Assembly (NCBI GenBank): GCA_964494385.1
Contig: CAZBSE010000006.1
Location: 1-63,204, forward strand
Reading direction: 5' to 3'
Length of the DNA: 63,204 nt
From: CAZBSE01 sp964494385
Lineage (GTDB): Bacteria > Actinomycetota > Humimicrobiia > Humimicrobiales > Humimicrobiaceae
Positions within the stretch are counted from its first letter, which is position 1, and each line of letters opens with the position of its first letter. A model generated the notes under the pieces. It was given only the letters and a program-made list of their open reading frames with translations. It was not told the origin of the DNA and did not search any database. Below are positions 56,516 to 63,204 of the stretch, piece after piece. The position numbers were made by a program, and so were the translations under genes.

Positions 56516-57802
56516 ATGGAAAGAGAAAAAGTTCTTCTGGTATTTATTAGTTTCGAAGACTTTAAAAAAAATATTGGAAATGAAAATTTTCATCAAAAGA
56601 ATACTGATAAAAACACTGAAGAATTAAAAAATTTAACCATGAGTGCCGGAGCAGATGTTAAAGAGGTACTATGCTTCAAACAAAAAAAGCCAAATCCAAG
56701 ATATTTCATAAACACAGGTAAATTAGAAAAAATTAAACATCTTGTAAAAAGTAGTAAAATAAATCTGGTAATTTTTAATGAAGAAATAACTCCCACCCAG
56801 CAGAGAAATCTCCAATCTTCACTTGATATCAAAGTTCTTGATAGAACCGCACTTATTCTTGATATATTTTCTCAGAGAGCACACAGCAGAGAAGGTAAGA
56901 TACAGGTAGAACTTGCACAGTTGAATTATATGCTGCCAAGATTAACAGGAAAAGGGATAGTACTGTCAAGACTGGGTGGCGGAATTGGTACCAGGGGTCC
57001 CGGAGAAACAAAACTTGAAGCGGATAGAAGAAAAATAAGGAGAAGAATAAGCCTGCTTGAAAAGAAAATAGAACAAATAGGCACGCAAAGAAATACACAG
57101 AGAAAAAAGAGAGAAGAAAAAGAGATATTTCAAATAGCACTTGTCGGATACACCAATAGCGGTAAGTCTACATTATTAAATGCTGTTACTGAATCGGATG
57201 TTTATGTAGAAGATAGGTTGTTTTCCACCCTTGATTCAACTACGAGAAAATTAGATGTATTTCCAAATTCTGAAGTTTTAATATCAGATACGGTTGGATT
57301 TATAGAAAAATTACCCCATCAGCTAATTGCAGCTTTCAGATCTACACTTGAAGAGGTTAAAAAATCAAATCTTTTACTACTAATTGTCGATATAAGTAAT
57401 CCTTATTTCGAAAAGAATATAAACAGCGTAAAAGAAGTCTTAAAAGAAATCGAAGTAGATAAAAAACCTATGATTTTGGTTTTTAATAAAATAGATAAAA
57501 TAAATAAAGAAAAATCAGAAAGGATAAAAATAAAATATAAAAATTCTTTATTTATATCTGCTTTAAAAAAAGATAGATTATCTGAACTATATGACGGTGT
57601 AAAAAATATAATTAGAAAACAGTATATAAATATAACCGTTAAAATCCCTTATGATGAAAACAGAGTAGTATCTTTTATTTATAAGAACTGCCAGGTTTTA
57701 AAAAAGAGAAATTTTGAAGATTGTACAATAATGGATTTAATTATGAACTCAAAATATTGTCCCGTACTTTCCAAATATATATACAGAGGGGGCCAGGGAT
57801 AA
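56516..57802 (+). CDS. hflX: GTPase HflX
   Basis: A 428-residue ribosome-binding GTPase. The N-terminal HflX domain has LVIFNEEITPTQQRNL and LDIFSQRAHSREGKIQVELA, with SRLGGGIGTRGPGETKLE. The G domain shows GYTNSGKSTLLN (G1), DTVGFIEKLPH (G3) and VFNKIDK (G4). It rescues stalled ribosomes, for example in heat stress. It is convergent with lexA, 18 nt apart. Confidence 0.95.
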   Translation: MEREKVLLVFISFEDFKKNIGNENFHQKNTDKNTEELKNLTMSAGADVKEVLCFKQKKPNPRYFINTGKLEKIKHLVKSSKINLVIFNEEITPTQQRNLQSSLDIKVLDRTALILDIFSQRAHSREGKIQVELAQLNYMLPRLTGKGIVLSRLGGGIGTRGPGETKLEADRRKIRRRISLLEKKIEQIGTQRNTQRKKREEKEIFQIALVGYTNSGKSTLLNAVTESDVYVEDRLFSTLDSTTRKLDVFPNSEVLISDTVGFIEKLPHQLIAAFRSTLEEVKKSNLLLLIVDISNPYFEKNINSVKEVLKEIEVDKKPMILVFNKIDKINKEKSERIKIKYKNSLFISALKKDRLSELYDGVKNIIRKQYINITVKIPYDENRVVSFIYKNCQVLKKRNFEDCTIMDLIMNSKYCPVLSKYIYRGGQG

Positions 57803-57820
57803 TAGAGTCCGTAGCGTAAT

Positions 57821-58450
57821 TTAAAAATATTTTCTGATTACACCTATTACTTTTCCAAGTATTTTAACATTATCTACAATTATTGGTTCCATGTAATCAT
57901 TTTCGGGCATTAATTTTACTTTTTTTTTCGTTTTAAAAAATCTTTTAACTGTTGCTTCATCTTCAAGCAGAGCTACGATTATTTCACCATTTATAGCGGT
58001 ATCCTGTTTTCTTACGATAATATAATCCCTATCAAATATCCCGGCGTTAACCATACTATCTCCTCTTACATGAAGCATAAACACATCTTTTTTGCCCTTA
58101 ATAAAATCAGTAGTAAGGGGAAAATAATCTTCTATGTTTTCATTTGCCAGGATTGGTTTACCGGCTGCTATTTTCCCGACTACCGGAACGTATACAAGAT
58201 TATTATTAATGCTGTTGTCTGTACCGTCTTCGCTATGAGAAAGCAAAGAAATAGCGCGGGGCATTGAATGATTTCTTTTAAGGTAACCTTTTTCTTCAAG
58301 TTTTTTCAAGTGGGAATGTGCTGTAGCGGAAGAGCTAAGATTAACGGCTTTTGCTATTTCTCTAACAGAGGGAGGATAACCAGATTCTTTGATTTTCTGG
58401 TTTATAAATTTTAATATTTTTTCCTGCCTGAAACTAATCTTTTCAGCCAT
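57821..58450 (-). CDS. lexA: SOS repressor LexA
   Basis: A 209-residue repressor. The winged helix is at 1-65 (VREIAKAVNLSSSATAHSHL). The self-cleavage site is Ala96-Gly97 in KIAAGKP, and the catalytic pair is Ser132 (GDSMVNAG) and Lys169 (EATVKRF). A LexA box lies 66 nt upstream, so it represses itself. Two further box-bearing promoters are in the window. It sits at the same place relative to hflX as in Actinobacteria. Confidence 0.97.
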   Translation of the reverse strand: MAEKISFRQEKILKFINQKIKESGYPPSVREIAKAVNLSSSATAHSHLKKLEEKGYLKRNHSMPRAISLLSHSEDGTDNSINNNLVYVPVVGKIAAGKPILANENIEDYFPLTTDFIKGKKDVFMLHVRGDSMVNAGIFDRDYIIVRKQDTAINGEIIVALLEDEATVKRFFKTKKKVKLMPENDYMEPIIVDNVKILGKVIGVIRKYF

Positions 58451-58508
58451 AATTTTATAAAGTTATAATAAAATTTTTAAATTAAAAAGATTATATCAAA
58501 AATATAAG

Positions 58509-58529
58509 ATTATAGCAAACATAAGTTCG
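58509..58529 (-). promoter_or_regulatory. lexA promoter with LexA box
   Basis: The 14-nt box lies at 58516-58529 (plus strand CAAACATAAGTTCG; minus strand CGAACTTATGTTTG). On the minus strand a perfect TATAAT (58509-58514) starts 1 nt after it. The -35 is weak. The box is 19 nt past the ilvC stop. Confidence 0.88.
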
Positions 58530-58547
58530 CCCTTTTATTCAATGGTT

Positions 58548-59549
58548 TTATTCTTCTTCCTTTTTTATCCAGGTCATCATTTTTCTTAGTTTTTTACCTA
58601 CTTCTTCTATAAGGTGGTTCTCTTCCTTTTTTTTGATAGCATTATAAACAGGTCTGCCGGACTGATTTTCAAGTATCCATTCTCTTGCAAAACTACCGTC
58701 CTGTATATCTTTCAATATTTTTTTCATATTTTTTCTGGTCTCATCAGTAATAATCTTTTTGCCTTTTACCATGTCGCCATATTCCGCAGTATCACTTATT
58801 GAATATCTCATCCATGATATTCCGCCTTCGTATATAAGATCTACTATTAATTTTAGTTCACTCAGGACCTCAAAATACGCTATTTCAGGTTGATATCCGG
58901 CTTCTACCAGGGTATCAAAACCGGCTCTTATAAGTTCTGTTGTCCCTCCGCAAAGAACCGCCTGTTCTCCGAATAAGTCTGTTTCCGTTTCCTCCTTGAA
59001 AGTAGTGGTAATTATACCCACTCTCCCTGCACCTAAGGCTTTGGCATAAGCAAGACAATAATCTTTTGCTTTATTTGAATAATCCTGATATACGGCTATA
59101 ATTACTGGAACTCCACTGTTTTCTTCATACATCCTTCTTACAATATGCCCCGGTCCCTTGGGGGCAATCATTATAACATCAATATCATTCCTGGGGATTA
59201 TTTGATTATAATGTATATTAAAACCGTGAGCAAAGCAGAGGACATTGCCTTTCTGTAAATTTGGTTCTATGTAATTATAATAAATATTCTTTTGCAGAGT
59301 ATCAGGGGTAAGAAACATTATAACATCTGCCATTTTGGAAGCAGTACCGGCAGGATATACCTTAAAGCCTTTTTCTGATGCTCTTTTCCATGGCTTGCTT
59401 CCTTCCAATTCGCCAACTATTACATCCATTCCGCTTTCTCTTAAATTCTGGGCATGAGCATGTCCCTGGCTGCCGTATCCGATTATAGCAATTTTTTTTC
59501 CTTTTAAGATTTTTATATCGATGTCTTTATCATAAAAAATTTCAACCAT
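58548..59549 (-). CDS. ilvC: ketol-acid reductoisomerase (class I)
   Basis: A 333-residue enzyme of branched-chain amino acid synthesis. The Rossmann motif is GYGSQGHAHAQNLRESG; the cofactor loop reads VGELEGSKPWKRA. Metal ligands are in DLFGEQAVLCGG and FEVLSELKLI. AAAGGAGG precedes the ATG. No other ilv or leu gene is in the window. The Glu-rich loop (ELEGS) may bear on NADH versus NADPH choice. Confidence 0.97.
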   Translation of the reverse strand: MVEIFYDKDIDIKILKGKKIAIIGYGSQGHAHAQNLRESGMDVIVGELEGSKPWKRASEKGFKVYPAGTASKMADVIMFLTPDTLQKNIYYNYIEPNLQKGNVLCFAHGFNIHYNQIIPRNDIDVIMIAPKGPGHIVRRMYEENSGVPVIIAVYQDYSNKAKDYCLAYAKALGAGRVGIITTTFKEETETDLFGEQAVLCGGTTELIRAGFDTLVEAGYQPEIAYFEVLSELKLIVDLIYEGGISWMRYSISDTAEYGDMVKGKKIITDETRKNMKKILKDIQDGSFAREWILENQSGRPVYNAIKKKEENHLIEEVGKKLRKMMTWIKKEEE

Positions 59550-59688
59550 CGTTCCTCCTTTATATATTTATTACATAGAATATTTAAATTTAAATAGGAG
59601 ACTCTATAAATGATTTATGAATATCATTTTAACAAATTATTTAAAAAAGTTATATAGAATTTAAACTTAAATAATCAATAAATTTTTA

Positions 59689-59737
59689 TTGACACAAACA
59701 TATGTTCGGTAGTATTATATAAGCAAACATATGTTTG
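59689..59737 (+). promoter_or_regulatory. SOS promoter with two LexA boxes before the LysM gene
   Basis: TTGACA (59689-59694) and TATTAT (59713-59718) are spaced by 18 nt. Box 1 is in the spacer at 59695-59708 (CAAACATATGTTCG). Box 2 follows at 59724-59737 (CAAACATATGTTTG), around the start of transcription. The boxes are 29 nt apart, close to three helical turns, so two LexA dimers could bind one face. Confidence 0.92.
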
Positions 59738-59790
59738 TATATAAGAATAAATTAGAAAGTTTTATGCAATTTGTTGGGAGGGTTTAATAA

Positions 59791-60096
59791 TTGGAAATGT
59801 TTATGATAAATTTTAAAAAAATATTACTTTATATTCTCATAATTATAGTGTTTTTCTTAATTATTACGGCTTTTTACTGCAACAGGCATAAATTTAATGA
59901 AATGGACACAATGAGATATACGAAAATAGTAATTGATCATGGAACCAGCTTAAGTGAACTTGCTAATAAATATTCAAACAGCAGAACTAAAACAAAATTT
60001 TTAAGCGAAATTAAAAGAGTAAATGATGATATGGATACCTTGGATTATATACCTGGAAGTGCTACTATAATTATTCCAGTAATTGAAATTAAATAG
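59791..60096 (+). CDS. LysM-domain membrane protein, candidate SOS cell-division inhibitor (YneA-like)
   Basis: A 101-residue protein with one membrane helix (about 9-27) and a LysM-like outside domain (DHGTSLSELANKYSN, then YIPGSATIIIPV). This matches YneA of Bacillus and ChiZ/Rv2719c of Mycobacterium in layout, position near lexA and SOS control. Those proteins delay septation during DNA damage. TTG at 59791 fits the GGGAGGG ribosome site; ATG at 59797 is the alternative. Sequence identity to YneA is not obvious, so the role is inferred. Confidence 0.75.
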   Translation: MEMFMINFKKILLYILIIIVFFLIITAFYCNRHKFNEMDTMRYTKIVIDHGTSLSELANKYSNSRTKTKFLSEIKRVNDDMDTLDYIPGSATIIIPVIEIK

Positions 60097-60127
60097 TATT
60101 TATATAAAAAAATTTTATTTAAGGTAA

Positions 60128-60562
60128 ATGATAACCGTTAAAATAAAAGTGCTGGATAAATCAATTCCATTACCTCATTATGCTCATATAGGAGATGCCG
60201 GATTTGATCTTTTCAGTGCTGTTGATTGCAAGATAGCCCCTTTTGAAAGAAAAAAGATTCCCACAGGAATAAAAATTTCTATCCCGGATGGTTACGCCGG
60301 TTTTGTTCAGCCCAGATCGGGAATAGCTTTAAAGAATGGCATAAGTATGGTTAACGCCCCAGGTTTGATTGATTCCGGATATAGGGGAGAAATATGCGCT
60401 ATTCTTATAAATCTTGATCCACATAATGTTTTTAATATAAATAAAGGTGATAAAATCTGCCAGATGGTAATAAAAAAAATTGAAAAAATAGAATTGGAAG
60501 TTGTAAACGAATTGGATAGTACCAGCAGGGGAGAGAGCGGATTCGGAAGTACGGGTAAATAG
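60128..60562 (+). CDS. dut: deoxyuridine 5'-triphosphate nucleotidohydrolase
   Basis: A 144-residue trimeric dUTPase. Motifs 1-5 are visible: AGFDLFSA, PRSGIALKNG, NAPGLIDSGYRGEI, GDKICQMVI and RGESGFGSTGK. It clears dUTP and supplies dUMP for thymidylate. It starts 31 nt after the LysM gene and may share its SOS promoter, which would link uracil avoidance with DNA damage. Confidence 0.96.
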   Translation: MITVKIKVLDKSIPLPHYAHIGDAGFDLFSAVDCKIAPFERKKIPTGIKISIPDGYAGFVQPRSGIALKNGISMVNAPGLIDSGYRGEICAILINLDPHNVFNINKGDKICQMVIKKIEKIELEVVNELDSTSRGESGFGSTGK

Positions 60563-60882
60563 AAAATTTATTCTTCATTTTTAATCTTACAACACTTCTA
60601 GAAATTGTAATACAAAATATTACCTCTTTTTTATACTTATTTATATATAAATAAAAAAATTTTTTATGCTTACAATTTTTAGCGGCAAGTTGGATTTTAA
60701 AGACACAATTATTTCTTCACTAATGATATAATCTTTTTAAAAAAGACTATATTCTTTTTCGGAATCTGGTTAATAAATTTAGTTATATAATTGAATTGAC
60801 TAACTGATATTTTATTTTTATAATAGTTATTAAACACTAAAGTCTATAAAATAAAAAATTTCTATTTAGCAGGAGGAGACAT
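60563..60882 (+). promoter_or_regulatory. intergenic region with xylA promoter (60796-60824)
   Basis: TTGACT (60796-60801) and a perfect TATAAT (60819-60824) are spaced by 17 nt, about 60 nt before the xylA-like gene. A weak inverted repeat TTACAA/TTGTAA after dut may help termination. No XylR-type palindrome is obvious. The rest is AT-rich with no gene. Confidence 0.6.
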
Positions 60883-61992
60883 ATGAAAGATATCATAGAC
60901 ATAAAATACCAGAGAATAAAAAGAAACAAAGAAGAATTAATAAAGCACCTGGACACATTTAATCTGGATCTTAAAATCTCCATAGGCATATGGTACTTTA
61001 CTCCGACGGGAGGGCGTTTCCATGAAGCTTATATAGATAATAAGGATATCCCTTCAAGGATAGAAATGGCCGCGGAAATGGTAAAATACGGGGTCAAGGC
61101 AATAGAGGCCCATTATCCCGCAGAAGCAAATGAAGAAAATTATCATCTTTATGAAAAACTTGAAAAAGAAACAGGAATAAAGCTGCTGAGCTGCTATCCT
61201 TCAATATTTTATCCCAAAGAATATGAATTCGGCTCACTTTCAAACCCACATGATAAATACAGGGACAAAGCGATAGAGACACTGGTAGGATGCTTAAAAT
61301 TCGTTAAAGACAGGGGCCTGCATCATGCGGGCATATGGCCGGGATCGGATGGCTATCTTTACTCTATGGGCACAAATTACTACGATATGTGGGATAGGTT
61401 CGAAGACGCAGTGGCCAGTGCCATGGATGAGGTTCCGGGGGTACCGGTTGCCATAGAACCAAAACCGTATGAACCTGCTCCGAATAATATTTACAGGACC
61501 ACCGCAGACGGACTGCTGGCCTGCCATGATATTGAATCAAAATTAAAATCCAGAGAAAACAGGGAACTGCTTGACAGGGGCTTAAAGCTTGTTGGAATGC
61601 AGCCCGAGATAGGGCATATCAGGATGGGATTCGAAGATGCTCCTTATGCATTCAGCAGAGCAACACGCGAGGGCAGATTATTCCATACCCACTGGAACAG
61701 CCAGCCCATGGGCAACTATGATCAGGACTTGAATGTCGGTGTTGTAGAATGGCATCAGGCAGAAGCTTCTCTTCTTGCATTAAAAATGGCGGGATATAAG
61801 GAATATTTCGGAATAGATATAAATCCCGAAAGAATGCCTGTACAGAAAGCCATTGAGATAAATTCCAAAGTATTAAATATTATGAATGAAAGGATTAACA
61901 ATCTGCCCCATAAAGAAATACTGGAGGCATATTATGATCCCGAGAATCATAGAGGAGGTATTGAATCGATACTTGCAGAAAGAATGAGATAA
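60883..61992 (+). CDS. xylA: xylose isomerase-like sugar isomerase
   Basis: A 369-residue TIM barrel. Family motifs are IEPKPYEP (Glu192, Lys194), QPEIGH (Glu242, His245), YDQDL (Asp280, Asp282) and FGIDINPE (Asp312). The ligand Asp in the FHIDLN motif is His270 here (LFHTHWN), so the metal site is altered. A kinase of the xylulokinase family follows, which supports aldose-to-ketose isomerisation, but the sugar could differ from xylose. AGGAGGAG precedes the ATG. GC is well above its neighbours (about half in sampled lines). Confidence 0.8.
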   Translation: MKDIIDIKYQRIKRNKEELIKHLDTFNLDLKISIGIWYFTPTGGRFHEAYIDNKDIPSRIEMAAEMVKYGVKAIEAHYPAEANEENYHLYEKLEKETGIKLLSCYPSIFYPKEYEFGSLSNPHDKYRDKAIETLVGCLKFVKDRGLHHAGIWPGSDGYLYSMGTNYYDMWDRFEDAVASAMDEVPGVPVAIEPKPYEPAPNNIYRTTADGLLACHDIESKLKSRENRELLDRGLKLVGMQPEIGHIRMGFEDAPYAFSRATREGRLFHTHWNSQPMGNYDQDLNVGVVEWHQAEASLLALKMAGYKEYFGIDINPERMPVQKAIEINSKVLNIMNERINNLPHKEILEAYYDPENHRGGIESILAERMR

Positions 61993-62051
61993 AAAAGATT
62001 TAAAACAAAAGGAAAACAGCAATTATAAAGGGGGTAGTAATTTTTAAAACT

Positions 62052-63204
62052 ATGAAATTTCTTCTAGGCCTTGATGTAGGGACAACTTCAACCAGAGCTC
62101 TGCTGATAGATGAAAACGGCAAGCTGGTATCTTCAAGCACCAGCGAATATGAGTTAATAACCCCCAAACCCGGATGGGCCGAGCAGATTCCGGATGATTG
62201 GTGGGCCGCTTCTGTAAAAACAATAAAAGAGGTCATTAAAAAATCAAATACTGCCCCTGAAGATATCGCATGCATCGGCCTGTCAGGACAGATGCATGGA
62301 AGTGTTTTTCTTAACAGCAGCGGGGATGTAATAAGACCTGCCATACTCTGGTGCGACCAGAGAACTTACAGGCAGTGTGAGACCATATATAAAATATTTG
62401 GCTACAGCGGTTTCATAAAACTATCATATAACAGGGCCCTCCCCGGATTTACCGCACCCAAGATACTGTGGCTGGCCGAAAATGAGCCGGAAAACTATAA
62501 AAAAGTATCAAAAATACTTCTGCCCAAAGATTTCATAAGATATAAGCTGTCAAATACTTATGCAACCGAGGTATCGGATGCATCAGGCACGGTTCTCATG
62601 GATATACCTTCCAGAAACTGGTCCGATGAAATCCTGGAAGGGCTGAAGATTGAAAAAAACCTTCTGCCCCAAGTTTTTGAATCCAGCGTAGTAACTGCAA
62701 AAGTCAGCGGTGAAGCGTCTGCTATTACCGGGCTGGCCGAAGGCACTCCCATAGTCGGAGGCGGCAGTGACAATGCAGCAGGAGCAGTTGGATCCGGCAT
62801 TGTGAAAAATGGCCTTATATCTGATTCAATAGGAACGTCGGGCGTGGTATTTGCCAGCAGTGACAGGCCCTTGTATGATCCGGAGGGAAGGGTCCATTCT
62901 TTCTGTCATGCCGTTTCAGGGAAGTGGCACCTTACGGGGGTAACGCTATCAGCTGCAGGATCACTCAGATGGTATTTTAACAAGTTCGGACCGACCGGAG
63001 ATATAAGAAAAGATTTCCCGGATATAGATGGATACGACTTACTGGACAGGCAGGCAGAGAGAGTGCCTGCGGGTTCGGACGGCCTCATATTCCTGCCGTA
63101 CCTGTCAGGTGAAAGAACACCTTATGCCGATCCTTATGCAAGGGGAATATTTTTTGGAATATCCTATCTGCACGGGCCCGACCATTTTGTAAGGTCAATT
63201 ATGG
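62052..63204 (+). CDS. xylB: xylulokinase-like FGGY sugar kinase, truncated by the window end
   Basis: The first 384 residues are present; the frame runs off the end. The start MKFLLGLDVGTTSTRALLID is the FGGY ATP-phosphate loop; LSGQMHGSVF, ILWCDQRT, GGGSDNAAGAVGSG and LPYLSGERTPY are typical of XylB. It phosphorylates the ketose made by the gene 60 nt upstream. AAAGGGGG lies far (about 17 nt) from the ATG; an in-frame ATT at 62040 is closer to it. GC is high, as in xylA. Confidence 0.9.
   Translation, partial: MKFLLGLDVGTTSTRALLIDENGKLVSSSTSEYELITPKPGWAEQIPDDWWAASVKTIKEVIKKSNTAPEDIACIGLSGQMHGSVFLNSSGDVIRPAILWCDQRTYRQCETIYKIFGYSGFIKLSYNRALPGFTAPKILWLAENEPENYKKVSKILLPKDFIRYKLSNTYATEVSDASGTVLMDIPSRNWSDEILEGLKIEKNLLPQVFESSVVTAKVSGEASAITGLAEGTPIVGGGSDNAAGAVGSGIVKNGLISDSIGTSGVVFASSDRPLYDPEGRVHSFCHAVSGKWHLTGVTLSAAGSLRWYFNKFGPTGDIRKDFPDIDGYDLLDRQAERVPAGSDGLIFLPYLSGERTPYADPYARGIFFGISYLHGPDHFVRSIM

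Noticed and set aside
1..63204. CRISPR arrays, insertion sequences, prophage genes, rRNA genes
   Set aside because: No regularly spaced repeats, transposase, integrase or phage structural text and no rRNA sequence were seen anywhere.

Overview
The window is 63.2 kb of a low-GC (mostly about 33-40 percent in the lines I sampled), densely packed bacterial chromosome with short spacers, many 4-17 nt gene overlaps and strong AGGAGG-type ribosome sites. Two blocks of gene order resemble Actinobacteria: infC-rpmI-rplT-pheS-pheT followed after an insertion by argC-J-B-D-F-R-G-H and tyrS, and (rny-spoVS)-miaB-miaA-dapF-hflX-lexA. The LexA boxes are of the CGAAC-N4-GTTCG type used by Actinobacteria and Bacillus. 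Low GC, spoVS, RNase Y, LL-DAP aminotransferase, a PASTA penicillin-binding protein and a ferredoxin-linked disulfide reductase suggest an anaerobic, deep-branching, uncultured actinobacterial or related Terrabacteria lineage. This placement is inference; there is no rRNA gene in the window.

Layout. 1-4.1 kb: a DsrE-like protein, a thioredoxin-like protein and an ABC exporter pair. 4.5-7.1 kb: a membrane protein, a PAS-GGDEF-HD-GYP cyclic-di-GMP protein and a cyclophilin-like protein. 7.4-8.2 kb: a glutaredoxin and a ferredoxin:thioredoxin reductase-rubredoxin fusion. 8.2-12.7 kb: a LexA-boxed dnaE-dinB DNA-damage polymerase operon on the minus strand. 12.8-17.5 kb: a 3D-domain protein, a PH-like protein, tRNA-Gly, thrS and a radical SAM enzyme. 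17.5-23.1 kb: the infC operon, with a promoter, a terminator/antiterminator leader and a non-standard infC start, then pheST and a metallo-hydrolase. 23.3-28.9 kb: a MacAB-like ABC efflux system with its two-component system. 29.0-32.8 kb: a 7TM-PAS-GGDEF-HD-GYP protein and a divergent Lnt-like protein. 32.9-41.5 kb: the complete arginine operon behind a candidate ArgR operator. 41.6-48.6 kb: a U32 protease-family protein, a PASTA PBP, tyrS and hypA. 49.0-57.8 kb: rny, an unrecognised GHKL ATPase, spoVS, miaB, miaA, dapF, dapL and hflX. 57.8-60.6 kb: lexA, ilvC, a YneA-like LysM protein behind two LexA boxes, and dut. 60.9-63.2 kb: a xylA-like isomerase and a truncated xylB with higher GC.

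How the parts work together. An SOS regulon can be read directly from the sequence: lexA itself, dnaE-dinB and the YneA-like protein each have a LexA box lying in or next to their promoter. The arginine genes form a full acetyl-ornithine cycle with their repressor. infC-rpmI-rplT carry a leader typical of ribosomal-protein attenuation. dapF and dapL supply meso-diaminopimelate for the wall polymer that the PBP builds. No mobile element, CRISPR array, phage gene or rRNA operon was seen.
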